Positions 6,921 to 15,573 of a stretch of 37,153 nt of DNA are shown here, piece after piece. Each line of letters begins with the position of its first letter. Position 1 is the stretch's first letter. The notes beneath the pieces are model-generated. The model saw nothing but the letters and a program-made list of their open reading frames with translations. It did no database searches and had not been told where the DNA came from. This DNA is from Streptomyces scabichelini (GTDB lineage Bacteria > Actinomycetota > Actinomycetes > Streptomycetales > Streptomycetaceae): NCBI RefSeq assembly GCF_011045015.1, contig NZ_JAAKZY010000097.1, positions 1-37,153 on the forward strand. The letters run 5' to 3'. The position numbers and the translations under genes were made by a program.

Positions 6921-7865
6921 CTACGGCTGCCCCCGCTTGAGCCCCAGTACCTCCGCCGCCGCGAACGTCTCGTTCTCCGGGCGTTCCGCGTAGTGCGGCG
7001 TGAGCAGCGCGTCCAGTTCGTCGTACGTGAAGGCGTCCTGCTTGGTGTCGAACTTGGCTGCCACCTGCGGGCGTTCGACGATCGCGACCATGCCGCCGTG
7101 GACGACCAGCAGCTGGCCGTTGAGTCGTTCGGCCGCGGGTGAGGCCAAGTAGCCGACCAGCGGGGCGACATGTTCGGGGGCGAGCGGGTCGAGGCTGTCG
7201 TCCGGGTCGCCGGAACCGGCGAAGACGTCCGCGGTCATCCGGGTCCGGGCGCGCGGGCAGATGACGTTCGCGGTGACGCCGTACTTCGCGAGTGCCAGCG
7301 CGGTGGAGGTGGTGAGCCCGACGATTCCGCCTTTGGCCGCCGCGTAGTTGGGCTGTCCGGCGGAACCGGCGAGGAACGCCTCGGAGGAGGTGTTGATGAT
7401 GCGCCCGTACACCGGTCCGCCCGCCGCCTTGGAACGGCTGCGCCAGTACGCGGACGCGAAGTGGGTCGTGTTGAAGTGGCCCTTCAGATGGACGCGGATG
7501 ACGGAGTCCCACTCGTCCTCGGACATCGAGAAGACCATCTTGTCGCGCAGGATGCCCGCGTTGTTGACGAGGATGTCCAGCTGCCCGAACGTGGCGACCG
7601 CCAACTCGACCAGTCCTCGGGCCTGTTGGTGGTCGGCCACGTCGCCGGTGTGTGCGACCGCACGGCCGCCCGCCGCCTGGATCTCGGCCGCGACCTCCTC
7701 GGCGGGTCCCGCCGAAGCGTCGCCGGAACCGTCCCGGCCTGGCTTCCCGAAGTCGTTGACGACGACGGAGGCGCCAAGGCGGGCGAGTTCCAGCGCCTCC
7801 GCCCGGCCGAGCCCGCGGCCCGCACCCGTGACGATCGCGCATCGGCCCTCAAGCGGCAGTGACAT
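6921..7865 (-). CDS. Short-chain dehydrogenase/reductase, Hsd4A-like
   Basis: A 314-residue classical SDR: NAD(P)-binding TGAGRGLG at 13-20, NNAG, catalytic Ser in INTSSEA and YAAAK (Tyr/Lys). The stretch YWRSRSKAAGGPVYGR...VICPRARTRMTADVF closely resembles, from memory, mycobacterial Hsd4A (Rv3502c) and the dehydrogenase part of peroxisomal multifunctional enzyme 2. The expected reaction is oxidation of a 3-hydroxyacyl-CoA, including steroid side-chain CoA esters. A C-terminal extension of about 60 residues beyond the core fits that subfamily. ATG 7865 has GGAGG seven bases upstream; TTG at 7868 is a less likely alternative. It is last in an operon after a MaoC hydratase and a Zn alcohol dehydrogenase, together an MFE-2 split into separate proteins. 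Confidence 0.9.
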   Translation of the reverse strand: MSLPLEGRCAIVTGAGRGLGRAEALELARLGASVVVNDFGKPGRDGSGDASAGPAEEVAAEIQAAGGRAVAHTGDVADHQQARGLVELAVATFGQLDILVNNAGILRDKMVFSMSEDEWDSVIRVHLKGHFNTTHFASAYWRSRSKAAGGPVYGRIINTSSEAFLAGSAGQPNYAAAKGGIVGLTTSTALALAKYGVTANVICPRARTRMTADVFAGSGDPDDSLDPLAPEHVAPLVGYLASPAAERLNGQLLVVHGGMVAIVERPQVAAKFDTKQDAFTYDELDALLTPHYAERPENETFAAAEVLGLKRGQP

Positions 7866-7938
7866 CAAGCTCCCTCCAAGGGACGGGGGACGGCAGTTGG
7901 AGTTCGAAGACTTGCTCAGATGGAGTCCGAAGGCTTGC

Positions 7939-9015
7939 TCAGATCTCGATGCACGTACGGAGCGCGACCCCCGTGCGCATCTGGTCGAGCGCCTCGTTGA
8001 TATCGCTCAGCGGCACCCGGTGGGTGATCAGGCCCTCCAGGTCGATGCGCCCGGCACGCCACAGCGCGATGGTCCGCTCGTACGAACGCATGACGTCCCC
8101 GCCGCCGTACATGCTCGGCAGGATCCGCTTCTCGTCGAAGAACAGCTCGAACATGCTGAGCTGAAGGAAGTCGTCCATGGCGCCGGCGCCGACGACGACC
8201 AGCGTGCCGCCGCGGCGGGTGTTCTCGTACGCGGTGCGGGCGGTGGCGGACTTGCCGACGACCTCGAAGACGTAGTCGAAGCCCTCGCCGGCGGTCAACG
8301 TCTGTTTGGCGTCGGGGAGTTCGTCGGGCGACACGGCCCGGGTGGCACCGAACTTCAGCGCGGACTCGCGGCGCGAGGCCACCGGGTCGACCGCGACGAT
8401 CTCGGCGGCGCCCCTGAGCCGGGCGCCCTGGATCGCGGAGATGCCGACCCCGCCGCAGCCGATGACGGCGACCGACGAACCGGCCTCCACGTCGGCGGTG
8501 TTGAGGGCGGCACCGAGTCCCGTGGTGACTCCGCAGCCGATGAGGGCGGCGATGTCGAAGGGCACGTCGTCCGGGATGGGCACGGCGCAGCCCGCGTCGA
8601 CGACGACCTCCTCGGTGAAGGTGCCGGTGCCCGCCATGCCGAACACATCGCCGCCCGGCCGCTTGAAGTTGGGAGTGCCCGCGTTCATGAACCCTGCCAG
8701 GCACAGTTCGGTCTGGCCGCGCTTGCAGGCGGGGCAGGCGTTGCAGGCGGGCAGCCAGCAGACGACGACGCGGTCACCGGGTTTGACGTTGGTGACACCC
8801 TCGCCGACCTCCAGGATCTCGCCCGCTCCCTCGTGCCCGGGCACGAACGGCCCCGGCTGCGGCAGGACTCCGGACATCGCCGAGAGGTCCGAGTGACACA
8901 GTCCGGTGGCCCGTACCCGGATCTTCACCCGGCCGGGGCCGAAGCTTGTCGCCTCGACGTCGTCGAGGACCTCCAGCTTGTCCTGGCCGATCTCGTGCAG
9001 TACGGCTGCCCGCAT
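7939..9015 (-). CDS. Zinc-dependent alcohol dehydrogenase (AdhD-like)
   Basis: A 358-residue medium-chain dehydrogenase. It has catalytic-zinc ligands in GLCHSD and VPGHEGAG, a four-Cys structural zinc loop (CNACPACKRGQTELC), a GCGGVG nucleotide-binding motif followed by an acidic VAVD that favours NAD, and a complete C-terminal half. It should interconvert an alcohol and aldehyde/ketone; the substrate is unknown, though the neighbours point to a fatty or steroid-like alcohol. GGGGAG lies eight bases before ATG. It starts 21 bp after the MaoC gene and is 73 bp upstream of the SDR, so it is cotranscribed and falls under the KstR-type box at 10016. Confidence 0.92.
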   Translation of the reverse strand: MRAAVLHEIGQDKLEVLDDVEATSFGPGRVKIRVRATGLCHSDLSAMSGVLPQPGPFVPGHEGAGEILEVGEGVTNVKPGDRVVVCWLPACNACPACKRGQTELCLAGFMNAGTPNFKRPGGDVFGMAGTGTFTEEVVVDAGCAVPIPDDVPFDIAALIGCGVTTGLGAALNTADVEAGSSVAVIGCGGVGISAIQGARLRGAAEIVAVDPVASRRESALKFGATRAVSPDELPDAKQTLTAGEGFDYVFEVVGKSATARTAYENTRRGGTLVVVGAGAMDDFLQLSMFELFFDEKRILPSMYGGGDVMRSYERTIALWRAGRIDLEGLITHRVPLSDINEALDQMRTGVALRTCIEI

Positions 9016-9036
9016 GGTGCGGCTCCCCTCATGAGT

Positions 9037-9912
9037 TCAAGAGTGTTCGACGATGGTGTCGGCCAGCACCGGCGCGTCGTCCCGCTCCACGGCCGTCACC
9101 GTCACCTGGACCCTGCCGTCCCCCTGCCACATCCGGATGCGGAGGGTCTCGCCGGGGAAGACGACCCCGGCGAAGCGCGTGCTGTAGGAGCGGACCCGTG
9201 CCGCGTCGCCGCCGAGCACCGTGTCGACGACCGCCTTGAGCGTGATCCCGTACGTACACAGCCCGTGCAGGATCGGCCGGTCGAAACCGGCGACCTTGGC
9301 GAACTCGGGGTCGGCGTGCAGCGGGTTCCAGTCGCCGGAGAGGCGGTAGAGCAGGGCCTGGTCCTCGCGGATGTGACGCTCGGCCTCCCGGTCGGGATCG
9401 CCCGTCGGCGGATCGAGGCGGGTGGAGGGGCCGCGGTCGCCGCCGAAGCCGCCTTCTCCGCGTACGAAGATCTGCGCGTCGTTCGTCCACAACGGGCCCT
9501 CGTCGTCGGCGACTTCGGTGCGCATGACGAGGATGGCGGCCTTGCCCTTGTCGTACACGGCCGCGATCCGTGAGGTGGCGGTCGCCTTGCCCTCGACGGG
9601 AATCGGGCGGTGCAGTTCGATGGTCTGGCCGCCGTGCAGGACGTGCGCGAGGTCGACCTCGACGCCCGGCATGGACAGTCCGCCGATCACGCCCGGGGAG
9701 CCCGCGCCCGCGACGGTCGCGAAGCTCGGCAGGACGTGCAGCCTGGACTCGAGGGTGTAGCGCAGCTCGTCGGAGTCGGTCGCGGGGCTGTGTTTGTCGG
9801 GGTTCGCGCCCGCGCCGATTCCGAGGTGGTAGAGCTGGACGTCCTTGTGGGTCCAGGCGATCTCGCCGGTCCGCGGCTCGGCGGCGAGGGCCTTGGCGGC
9901 GTCGATGGGCAT
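9037..9912 (-). CDS. MaoC-family 2-enoyl-CoA hydratase, Hsd4B-like
   Basis: A 291-residue double hot-dog hydratase 2. The C-terminal half carries the hydratase motif LSGDWNPLHADPEFA (catalytic Asp and His) followed by RPILHGLCTYG; the N-terminal half is the degenerate hot dog that binds the acyl chain. The N-terminus MPID...W-DVQLYHLGIGAG and EGGFGGDRGPS closely match my memory of Rv3538 (Hsd4B), the hydratase of cholesterol side-chain oxidation. It should add water to trans-2-enoyl-CoA to give the (R)-3-hydroxy product used by the SDR downstream. AGGAG is five bases before ATG. It is first in its operon, with a perfect KstR-type box and a CTGAC palindrome in the 283-bp divergent intergenic region. 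Confidence 0.92.
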   Translation of the reverse strand: MPIDAAKALAAEPRTGEIAWTHKDVQLYHLGIGAGANPDKHSPATDSDELRYTLESRLHVLPSFATVAGAGSPGVIGGLSMPGVEVDLAHVLHGGQTIELHRPIPVEGKATATSRIAAVYDKGKAAILVMRTEVADDEGPLWTNDAQIFVRGEGGFGGDRGPSTRLDPPTGDPDREAERHIREDQALLYRLSGDWNPLHADPEFAKVAGFDRPILHGLCTYGITLKAVVDTVLGGDAARVRSYSTRFAGVVFPGETLRIRMWQGDGRVQVTVTAVERDDAPVLADTIVEHS

Positions 9913-10015
9913 GGGGCTCCTGACTGCTGATGGATCTGGCGGGAAGACCTCGGTGCGGCCGTCCGCACCGTCGGCCGCACCGAGGTCGACACTGGGCCGC
10001 GGAACCCGCCTGTCC

Positions 10016-10029
10016 TAGAACGCGTTCCA
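10016..10029. promoter_or_regulatory. KstR-type operator, MaoC operon
   Basis: TAGAACGCGTTCCA fits all eight fixed positions of the published mycobacterial KstR motif TnnAACnnGTTnnA. It is 103 bp upstream of the MaoC start on the minus strand and 166 bp from the divergent ABC gene. On the minus strand it reads GTTCTAGGAC, with TAGGAC where a -10 could sit, the same arrangement as in front of the FadE34-like gene. Confidence 0.7.
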
Positions 10030-10077
10030 GTCCGGCGACCCTCTGTATAGCCCAGCCTCCCGCACATGTGAAGACTC

Positions 10078-10092
10078 CTGACGCTATGTCAG
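10078..10092. promoter_or_regulatory. CTGAC-N5-GTCAG palindrome, site A
   Basis: CTGACGCTATGTCAG has perfect 5-bp arms. It is one of four near-identical 15-bp sites in this window, all in front of lipid-type genes, here between the MaoC operon (minus) and the ABC exporter (plus), 49 bp from the KstR box. The binding protein is unknown. Confidence 0.65.
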
Positions 10093-10195
10093 ATGTCCGT
10101 ATCGCCTGCGTACCGTCGACCGTGACATTTGTCCTGCCCGAGTCCGTACAAGCGCATCTGCCGCGCCCCGCCCAGGGATTCATAACGTCATACTC

Positions 10196-11125
10196 ATGAC
10201 GAAGACAGCGAAGACAGCTGGGACACACCAGGCCGTGTCCTTCACGGGAGTGGTCAAGGCCTTCGGTGCGGTACGGGCCGTGGACGGCGTCGACCTGGAG
10301 ATGGCGCGCGGCGAGACCGTCGCCCTGCTCGGCCGCAACGGCGCCGGCAAGTCCACCGCGATCTCACTGCTCCTCGGCCTGAACCAGCCCGACGAGGGCG
10401 TCGTACGGCTCTTCGGCGCGGAGCCGGAGAAGGCCGTACGGGCGGGCCGTGTGGGCGCGATGCTTCAGGACGGCCGACCGGTGTCGCGGGTGACGGTGGG
10501 CGAGCTGATCGGGTTCGTGGCCCGTACGTATCCGCGGCCGATGCCCGTCGCCGAGGCGCTGGAGCTCGCGGGCATCGCCGAGCTGGCCGGGCGGCGCGTC
10601 GACCGGCTCTCCGGCGGCCAGTCGCAGCGGGTGCGGTTCGCGGTCGCGCTCATCGGCAACCCCGCGCTGATCGTGCTCGACGAGCCCACGGCCGCGCTGG
10701 ACGTGGAGGCGCGGTACGCCTTCTGGGACTCGATGCGGGCGTACGCCCGGCGCGGCCACACCGTCCTCTTCTCCACCCACTATCTGGAGGAGGCGGACGC
10801 CAACGCCGACCGGATCGTCGTCATCGACCACGGCCGGATCGTCGCCGACGGCAGCGGTGAGCAGCTCAGGCGCTCGGCGGGCGGCAACCTGGTCTCCTTC
10901 GACCTGGCGGGCCGCGGTACGGAAGGCCTGGCCCTGCTGCCCGGGGTGGTGTCGGTGGAGGTGCGCGGGGACCGGACGCGGCTACGTACGGAGGACTCCG
11001 ACGCAACGGTGATCGCGCTCGCCGAGATGGGCGCCGTACGCGGCCTTGAGGTCGCGCCCGCGTCGCTGGACGACGCGTTCTTGGCGCTGACGTCGGGCGC
11101 GTCGAACGTGCTGGAGAGGGTGTGA
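10196..11125 (+). CDS. ABC exporter ATP-binding protein (DrrA-type)
   Basis: A 309-residue ATPase with Walker A LLGRNGAGKST, Q-loop, signature LSGGQSQRVRF, Walker B LIVLDEPTAALD and the switch His in FSTHYLEEAD, plus the C-terminal extension of about 80 residues typical of drug/lipid-exporter ATPases. It powers the ABC-2 permease encoded next, whose start overlaps its stop. No ribosome binding site is near the ATG; TAACGT at 10183..10188 could be a -10 placing the transcript start at or beside the ATG, so a leaderless message is possible. With the following kinase and response regulator it forms a detoxification module like LnrJK-LMN or Yvf-type systems. The substrate is unknown. Confidence 0.93.
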   Translation: MTKTAKTAGTHQAVSFTGVVKAFGAVRAVDGVDLEMARGETVALLGRNGAGKSTAISLLLGLNQPDEGVVRLFGAEPEKAVRAGRVGAMLQDGRPVSRVTVGELIGFVARTYPRPMPVAEALELAGIAELAGRRVDRLSGGQSQRVRFAVALIGNPALIVLDEPTAALDVEARYAFWDSMRAYARRGHTVLFSTHYLEEADANADRIVVIDHGRIVADGSGEQLRRSAGGNLVSFDLAGRGTEGLALLPGVVSVEVRGDRTRLRTEDSDATVIALAEMGAVRGLEVAPASLDDAFLALTSGASNVLERV

Positions 11126-11862
11126 TGGCGGTGACTGGTGTGGTGTGGGAGTACCTGCGGCTCGAAGTGCGCCGGACGCTGCGCGACGTCGGCTTCGTGG
11201 TCGGTGGCGTCGTCATGCCGGTGGCGATGTACCTGCTGTTCACCAACCTCGGTGACGGCAACGACAGCGGCTGGAAGACCGGCTCGATGGTCGGCATGGC
11301 CGCGTACGGTGCGATGAACTCGGCCCTGAACACCGGTGGCGGCGTCGCCGAGGACAGGTCAACCGGCTGGCTGCGGCAGTTGCGGATCACGCCGATGACT
11401 CCGCGCCAGGTCGTGATCGGCCGGGCGCTGACCGGGGCGGTGACGGTGCTGCCCGCGCTCGTCGCGGTGCTGGCGGCGGGCGGTCTCGTCAACGGCGTAC
11501 GGCTGGATGTGTGGAAGTGGGCGGCGCTCGCGCTGCTGCTGTGGCTGGGCTCGGTCCCGTTCACGCTGCTCGGTCTCGGCAACGGCTACCGGCTCACCGC
11601 GCAGACCACGGGCGTCGCGAACATGGGCTGCAACCTGGTGCTGGCCGTCGTCGGCGGCCTGTGGTTCCCGCTCAGCCTCTTCCCGGAGTGGCTGCGCTCG
11701 CTGTCCGCGTACACACCGACGAACCGGTTCGCGCAGCTCGGCAGGGCGGTCGCCGACGGGCACGCGCCCACCCTCGCGGCGGTGCTGGTCCTGACCCTCT
11801 GGCTGCTGGCCTTCGGCTCGTACGCTGTGACTGCGTACCGCAGGACCGCGCGAACCGTCTGA
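11125..11862 (+). CDS. ABC-2 type exporter permease
   Basis: A 245-residue integral membrane protein of the ABC-2 family with about six hydrophobic segments (near 20-42, 52-70, 100-125, 133-155, 165-190, 215-238). The loop LRQLRITPMTPRQVVIGRAL is typical of DrrB-like permeases and touches the ATPase. ATG 11125 overlaps the ATPase stop by one base (TGATG) and has GGAG eight bases upstream; GTG at 11122 is equally possible and would add one residue. Translation is clearly coupled to the ATPase. It likely works as a dimer to pump a hydrophobic compound out. Confidence 0.92.
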   Translation: MAVTGVVWEYLRLEVRRTLRDVGFVVGGVVMPVAMYLLFTNLGDGNDSGWKTGSMVGMAAYGAMNSALNTGGGVAEDRSTGWLRQLRITPMTPRQVVIGRALTGAVTVLPALVAVLAAGGLVNGVRLDVWKWAALALLLWLGSVPFTLLGLGNGYRLTAQTTGVANMGCNLVLAVVGGLWFPLSLFPEWLRSLSAYTPTNRFAQLGRAVADGHAPTLAAVLVLTLWLLAFGSYAVTAYRRTARTV

Positions 11863-11895
11863 ATCCGTCTGGAACCGTCTGAGCGGGGGCAGGGC

Positions 11896-13248
11896 ATGTC
11901 CTGGATGACCAGGGTCAACTACTGGCTGGCCTTGCGGCACGCCGAAGGCTGTGAGCGGGGCCGGGCCCGGGAGAAGACCGGCCGGCCGCCGGAGGAACTC
12001 GGCCCGCCGCCCAGCGGCTTCGCCCTCCTCCCCTGGCTTCTGATGGGCATAGGCGCCTTCTCCAACCTGTTCCAGGGCAAGACCCCGAACCCCTGGATCG
12101 GCGGCATCGGTCTGGTGGCCTTCAACTCCCTCTACATCGCGCTGGTGTTCCGCGCCTTCTCGAAGGAGGCACGCGAAGCCCGCTCCACCCGCGTGATGCT
12201 GATCGCGCTGGGCGTGGTGACCTGCACGCTGGCCATCGTCTACGGCGACAGCTGGCTGCTCTTCTTCCCGCTGCTCGGCCTGGCGACGGGCGCGATCGTA
12301 CGGGGCCCGTGGCTCGGCAGGGTCGGCGTCGGCCTGAGTCTGCTCGCGGGTGCCGTGGCCGCGGTCCGGGACGGCTGGGGCGCGGTGAACGTCGCGTACG
12401 GCACGTTCCTCTCCACCATGGTGACGGCGGCGATCCTCTCCCTCTCCGAGGCCGTACGCGAACTCCGTGCCGCCCGCGAGGAGTTGGCCCGCCGCGCTGT
12501 CGAGAAGGAACGGCTGCGCTTCTCCCGGGACCTCCACGACCTGCTGGGCCACACCCTCTCCGTGATCGTGGTGAAGTCGGAGGCGGTGCGCCGCCTGGCG
12601 CGCCGCGACCTGGACGCGGCGCTCGTCCAGCTCGGTGACATCGAGTCGGTGGGCCGCCAGGCGCTCACGGAGATCCGCGAGGCGGTGACGGGCTACCGCG
12701 AGGGCAGCCTGGCCACGGAACTGGACCGTGCCCGTTCCGCCCTCCAGGCCGCCGGCATCGAACCGGTCGTCCGCCAGTCGGGTCCGCCGCTCGCCGCCCG
12801 GACGGAAGCGCTGCTGGGCTGGGTGATTCGCGAGGCCGTCACCAACGCCGTACGCCACAGTGGCGCGACCCGCTGCGAGATCACGGTGGAGAGCTCCCCG
12901 GAACGCGCCCGCGCCCGCATCTCGGACGACGGCCGCGGTGCGCTTGCCGCGTCCGCCGGGTCCTCGGGGTCCGTCGCGTCCGCCGCCTCCGACCAGTTCG
13001 GCCCGTTCCCGTCGGGCCCTGAGATCGGCGGCACCGGACTCAAGGGCCTCACGGAACGCCTCGCGGTGGCGGGCGGCTCGCTGGAGGCGGGGCCCGGTCC
13101 ACGGGGTGGCTTCGTGGTGGTGGCGGAACTGCCCATGGAAACGGTGGGGGTTGAGGTTGCCGGGGTGACGGATCCGGTGAGCCTTTCGGAGGGGGCGGAG
13201 GCTTTGGACGCGTCGGCCGCGTCGGCCGTCCGGGCGGGAAGTCCCTGA
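11896..13248 (+). CDS. Sensor histidine kinase (NarL/DesK class)
   Basis: A 450-residue membrane kinase. The N-terminal part has about five hydrophobic segments between 42 and 180 and almost no extracellular domain, so it probably senses within the membrane. A short coiled coil leads to the HisKA_3 dimerisation motif FSRDLHDLLGHTLS with H214, then an HATPase with REAVTNAVRHSG, ISDDGRGA and GGTGLKGLTERL. Between the last two lies a Ser/Ala-rich insert of about 25 residues, and after the ATPase a tail of about 40 Ala/Val/Glu-rich residues; both look like species-specific padding. It phosphorylates the response regulator encoded 83 bp downstream, presumably to control the exporter just upstream. 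Confidence 0.92.
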   Translation: MSWMTRVNYWLALRHAEGCERGRAREKTGRPPEELGPPPSGFALLPWLLMGIGAFSNLFQGKTPNPWIGGIGLVAFNSLYIALVFRAFSKEAREARSTRVMLIALGVVTCTLAIVYGDSWLLFFPLLGLATGAIVRGPWLGRVGVGLSLLAGAVAAVRDGWGAVNVAYGTFLSTMVTAAILSLSEAVRELRAAREELARRAVEKERLRFSRDLHDLLGHTLSVIVVKSEAVRRLARRDLDAALVQLGDIESVGRQALTEIREAVTGYREGSLATELDRARSALQAAGIEPVVRQSGPPLAARTEALLGWVIREAVTNAVRHSGATRCEITVESSPERARARISDDGRGALAASAGSSGSVASAASDQFGPFPSGPEIGGTGLKGLTERLAVAGGSLEAGPGPRGGFVVVAELPMETVGVEVAGVTDPVSLSEGAEALDASAASAVRAGSP

Positions 13249-13251
13249 CCC

Positions 13252-13296
13252 AACGGGCCCAACGAGCCCAACGAGCCCGACCAGCCCGACGGGCCC
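13252..13296 (+). repeat. Five tandem 9-mers between kinase and regulator
   Basis: AACGGGCCC, AACGAGCCC, AACGAGCCC, GACCAGCCC and GACGGGCCC follow one another directly after the kinase stop codon. They do not form an obvious terminator and fill most of the 83-bp gap; probably slipped-strand expansion. Confidence 0.65.
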
Positions 13297-13331
13297 ACGC
13301 CACGGCATCGGCCACGCCCTACGCTTGGGCC

Positions 13332-13973
13332 GTGAACGAGATGCCCCAGGAGCACCGGCCCGGCAAGTCCATCCGCGTGTTGCTCGCCGAGGACCAGGGG
13401 ATGATGCGGGGCGCTCTCGCTCTGCTTCTCGGTCTTGAGGAGGACATCGAGGTTGTCGCGCAGGTCGGGGCGGGGGACGTGATCGTGGACGCGGCGCTGG
13501 AGTCGCGGCCGGATGTCGCGTTGTTGGACATCGAGCTCCCTGGGGTCAGCGGGCTCGATGCCGCCGCGGCGTTGCGGGACGAGGTGCCCGACTGCCGGGT
13601 GTTGATCCTCACCACCTTCGGTCGACCGGGGTATCTGCGGCGGGCCATGGAGGCGGGAGCCGCGGGGTTTCTTGTGAAGGACGGGCCCGTGGAGGAGCTG
13701 GCCGCCTGCATCCGCCGGGTGCTGACGGGCGAGACGGTGATCGATCCGGCGCTCGCCGCGGCCGCGTTGAGCGCCGGGCCCAGTCCGCTCACCGCCCGCG
13801 AGTGCGACGTCCTGAAGGCCTCCGCCGACGGGGCGACCGTCGCCGACATCGCCGCCAAGCTCCACCTTGCCGAGTCCACGGTTCGCAACTACCTCTCCTC
13901 CGCGATCGGCAAGACGGGCACCCGCAACCGCATGGAGGCGATGCGGGAGGCCCGGCAACAGGGCTGGCTGTGA
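13332..13973 (+). CDS. LuxR/NarL-family response regulator
   Basis: A 213-residue regulator. The receiver domain has the acidic pair E20-D21, phosphoacceptor D66 in LLDIELPG, a Thr switch in LILTTF and the conserved Lys in FLVKDGPVEEL. The DNA-binding domain is a LuxR HTH from about 155 to 213 (LTARECDVLKASADGATVADIAAKLHLAESTVRNYLSSA). It resembles DesR/LnrK-type regulators. GTG 13332 begins MNEMPQ; an ATG three codons later is also possible. Partner of the kinase upstream; its likely target is the ABC exporter promoter at about 10.18 kb, though no obvious direct repeat identifies its site. Confidence 0.93.
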   Translation: MNEMPQEHRPGKSIRVLLAEDQGMMRGALALLLGLEEDIEVVAQVGAGDVIVDAALESRPDVALLDIELPGVSGLDAAAALRDEVPDCRVLILTTFGRPGYLRRAMEAGAAGFLVKDGPVEELAACIRRVLTGETVIDPALAAAALSAGPSPLTARECDVLKASADGATVADIAAKLHLAESTVRNYLSSAIGKTGTRNRMEAMREARQQGWL

Positions 13974-14000
13974 GTGCGGCTCCGCCGCGAGGGCGCGACC

Positions 14001-14059
14001 CGCGCCCCGCAGGAGGCCGCAGGCCTCTAAGGGGCGCGGGGAACTGCGCGACCAGCCAC
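14001..14059 (-). repeat. Dispersed 30-nt element with hairpin, copy 3
   Basis: The core is on the minus strand at 14030..14059 and the hairpin at 14001..14038: CGCGCCCC pairs with GGGGCGCG around an inner GAGGCC-GCA-GGCCTC stem. Placed between the convergent response regulator and MFS genes. On its own strand it is preceded by TGCGGGTTCATT, almost the same as copy 2 (TGCGGGTTCGTT), so these two are the closest relatives. Confidence 0.8.
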
Positions 14060-14084
14060 AATGAACCCGCAGCCTTGGAACCGC

Positions 14085-15509
14085 CTAACCAGCGGAGCGC
14101 CCCGGCAGCCACAGCAGCATCAGCACCGCGCCCCCGAGCAGCACCCCCGCGCCCGTACGGAAGGCCAGCGCGTACCCCTCCGTCAGTGCCGCGGCCGACG
14201 TGCCACCTCCGGTCCTGGCCGCCGCGATCGTCGACATCACCGAGAGACCGAGCGAACCGCCCATCATGCGCGAGGTGTTGACCAGCCCGGAGACCAGTCC
14301 GGCGTCTCCCGGCGCCGCCCCCGACGTGGCCAGCGAGCCGAGCGGTGTCGCGGCCAGCCCGGCGCCGAGCATCATCAGGATCCCGGGGAACATGATCGCG
14401 GTGAGGTACGCCCCGTCCGCGCTCATCGTCGACTGCCAGCCGAACCCGGCGGTGGCCACCAGCGTCCCGATCACCGCGACGTGGCGCGCTCCGACGACCC
14501 GCATGAGCCGCGGCGCGGCCTTCGAACCCAGGATCACCGCGAGCGAGCTGGGCATGAGCGCGAGTCCGGCCTCCAGTGGCGTGTAGCCGAGCACGTTCTG
14601 GGCGTACAGGGTCATGAAGAACCACATGCAGACCATGGCCGCGCCGCACAGGAACATCGCCGTGTTCGCCGAGGACACCGACCGCAGCCGGAACAACTTC
14701 AGCGGCATCAGCGGCGCCTTCGTCCGCGCCTCGACGAGCAGGAAGAGCCCGATCAGCGCGGCCCCGGCGAGCAGCGGGGCGAGGGTCGCGGACGACGTCC
14801 AGCCCTCGGACTCGGTCTGCACGATCCCGTACGCGAGAGTCGCGAGCCCCGCCGTGACCAGCAGCGCTCCCGGCAGATCGAGCCGCCGCCCGTCGCCGGC
14901 CCGGCTCTCGACGAGCCACAGCAGAGCGCCGGCCAGTACGACGGCGCCGATGGGCACGTTGATCAGCAGCACCCACCGCCACGACAGCCCCTCGACGAGC
15001 AGCCCGCCGACGAGGCCGCCCGCCGCGCCACCGCCGGCGCCGACCGCGGTCCAGGTCGCGATGGCACGCGCGCGTGCCGCCCCCTCCGGAACGGCCGACG
15101 TCAGAATCGTCAGCGTCGAGGGCGCGAGCACCGCCGCGCCGAGCCCCTGCACGGCCCGCGCGACCAGCAGCTGCCACTCCGCCTGGGCCAGCCCGCCCCC
15201 GAGGGACGCGAGCGTGAAGATGGCGAGCCCGATGAGGAACATCCGCTTACGTCCGTACAGGTCCCCGGCCCGCCCGCCGAGCAGCATGAAGCCGGCCAAG
15301 GCGATCGTGTACGCGTTGAGGACCCACTGCAGCCCCGGCGCGCTCAGTCCCAGATCGGCGCGCATCGACGGCAACGCCACGTTGACCACGGAGACATCGA
15401 GAACGACGAGGAACTGCCCCGCACAGGCGAGCGCGACCACCACCCAGGTGGGCGGTACGGAACGGCGGGACACGGGTATCTCTGCGGCGGCTCTGAGCAT
15501 GGCAGTCAT
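14085..15509 (-). CDS. DHA2-family MFS drug exporter
   Basis: A 474-residue major facilitator with about 14 hydrophobic helices, matching the EmrB/QacA (DHA2) size. The signature FLVVLDVSVVNVALPSMRADL in helix 1 (motif D1), GGRAGDLYGRKRMFL (motif A between helices 2 and 3) and the helix 5 antiporter motif with G-rich AVGAGGGAAGGLVGG are all present. Predicted proton-coupled efflux of hydrophobic or cationic drugs; substrate unknown. ATG 15509 is preceded by a weak GAGAG. Unlike many such pumps it has no divergent TetR; the nearest regulator is the small HTH gene just upstream on the same strand, separated by a 112-bp gap with tandem repeats. Confidence 0.92.
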   Translation of the reverse strand: MTAMLRAAAEIPVSRRSVPPTWVVVALACAGQFLVVLDVSVVNVALPSMRADLGLSAPGLQWVLNAYTIALAGFMLLGGRAGDLYGRKRMFLIGLAIFTLASLGGGLAQAEWQLLVARAVQGLGAAVLAPSTLTILTSAVPEGAARARAIATWTAVGAGGGAAGGLVGGLLVEGLSWRWVLLINVPIGAVVLAGALLWLVESRAGDGRRLDLPGALLVTAGLATLAYGIVQTESEGWTSSATLAPLLAGAALIGLFLLVEARTKAPLMPLKLFRLRSVSSANTAMFLCGAAMVCMWFFMTLYAQNVLGYTPLEAGLALMPSSLAVILGSKAAPRLMRVVGARHVAVIGTLVATAGFGWQSTMSADGAYLTAIMFPGILMMLGAGLAATPLGSLATSGAAPGDAGLVSGLVNTSRMMGGSLGLSVMSTIAAARTGGGTSAAALTEGYALAFRTGAGVLLGGAVLMLLWLPGRSAG

Positions 15510-15573
15510 GCTCTCAACGCGCTTGCGCCCCGTACATGGGATTTTCGCCGCACGGGCCGTCGGCCGCTGGACC

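Noticed and set aside
7348..9573. Plus-strand frame of about 740 codons opposite the SDR/ADH/MaoC operon
   Set aside because: Antisense shadow; all three minus-strand enzymes have complete active sites.
11720..11731. CGAACCGGTTCG palindrome containing AACnnGTT
   Set aside because: Inside the ABC permease coding region and lacks the outer T and A of the KstR motif; likely chance.
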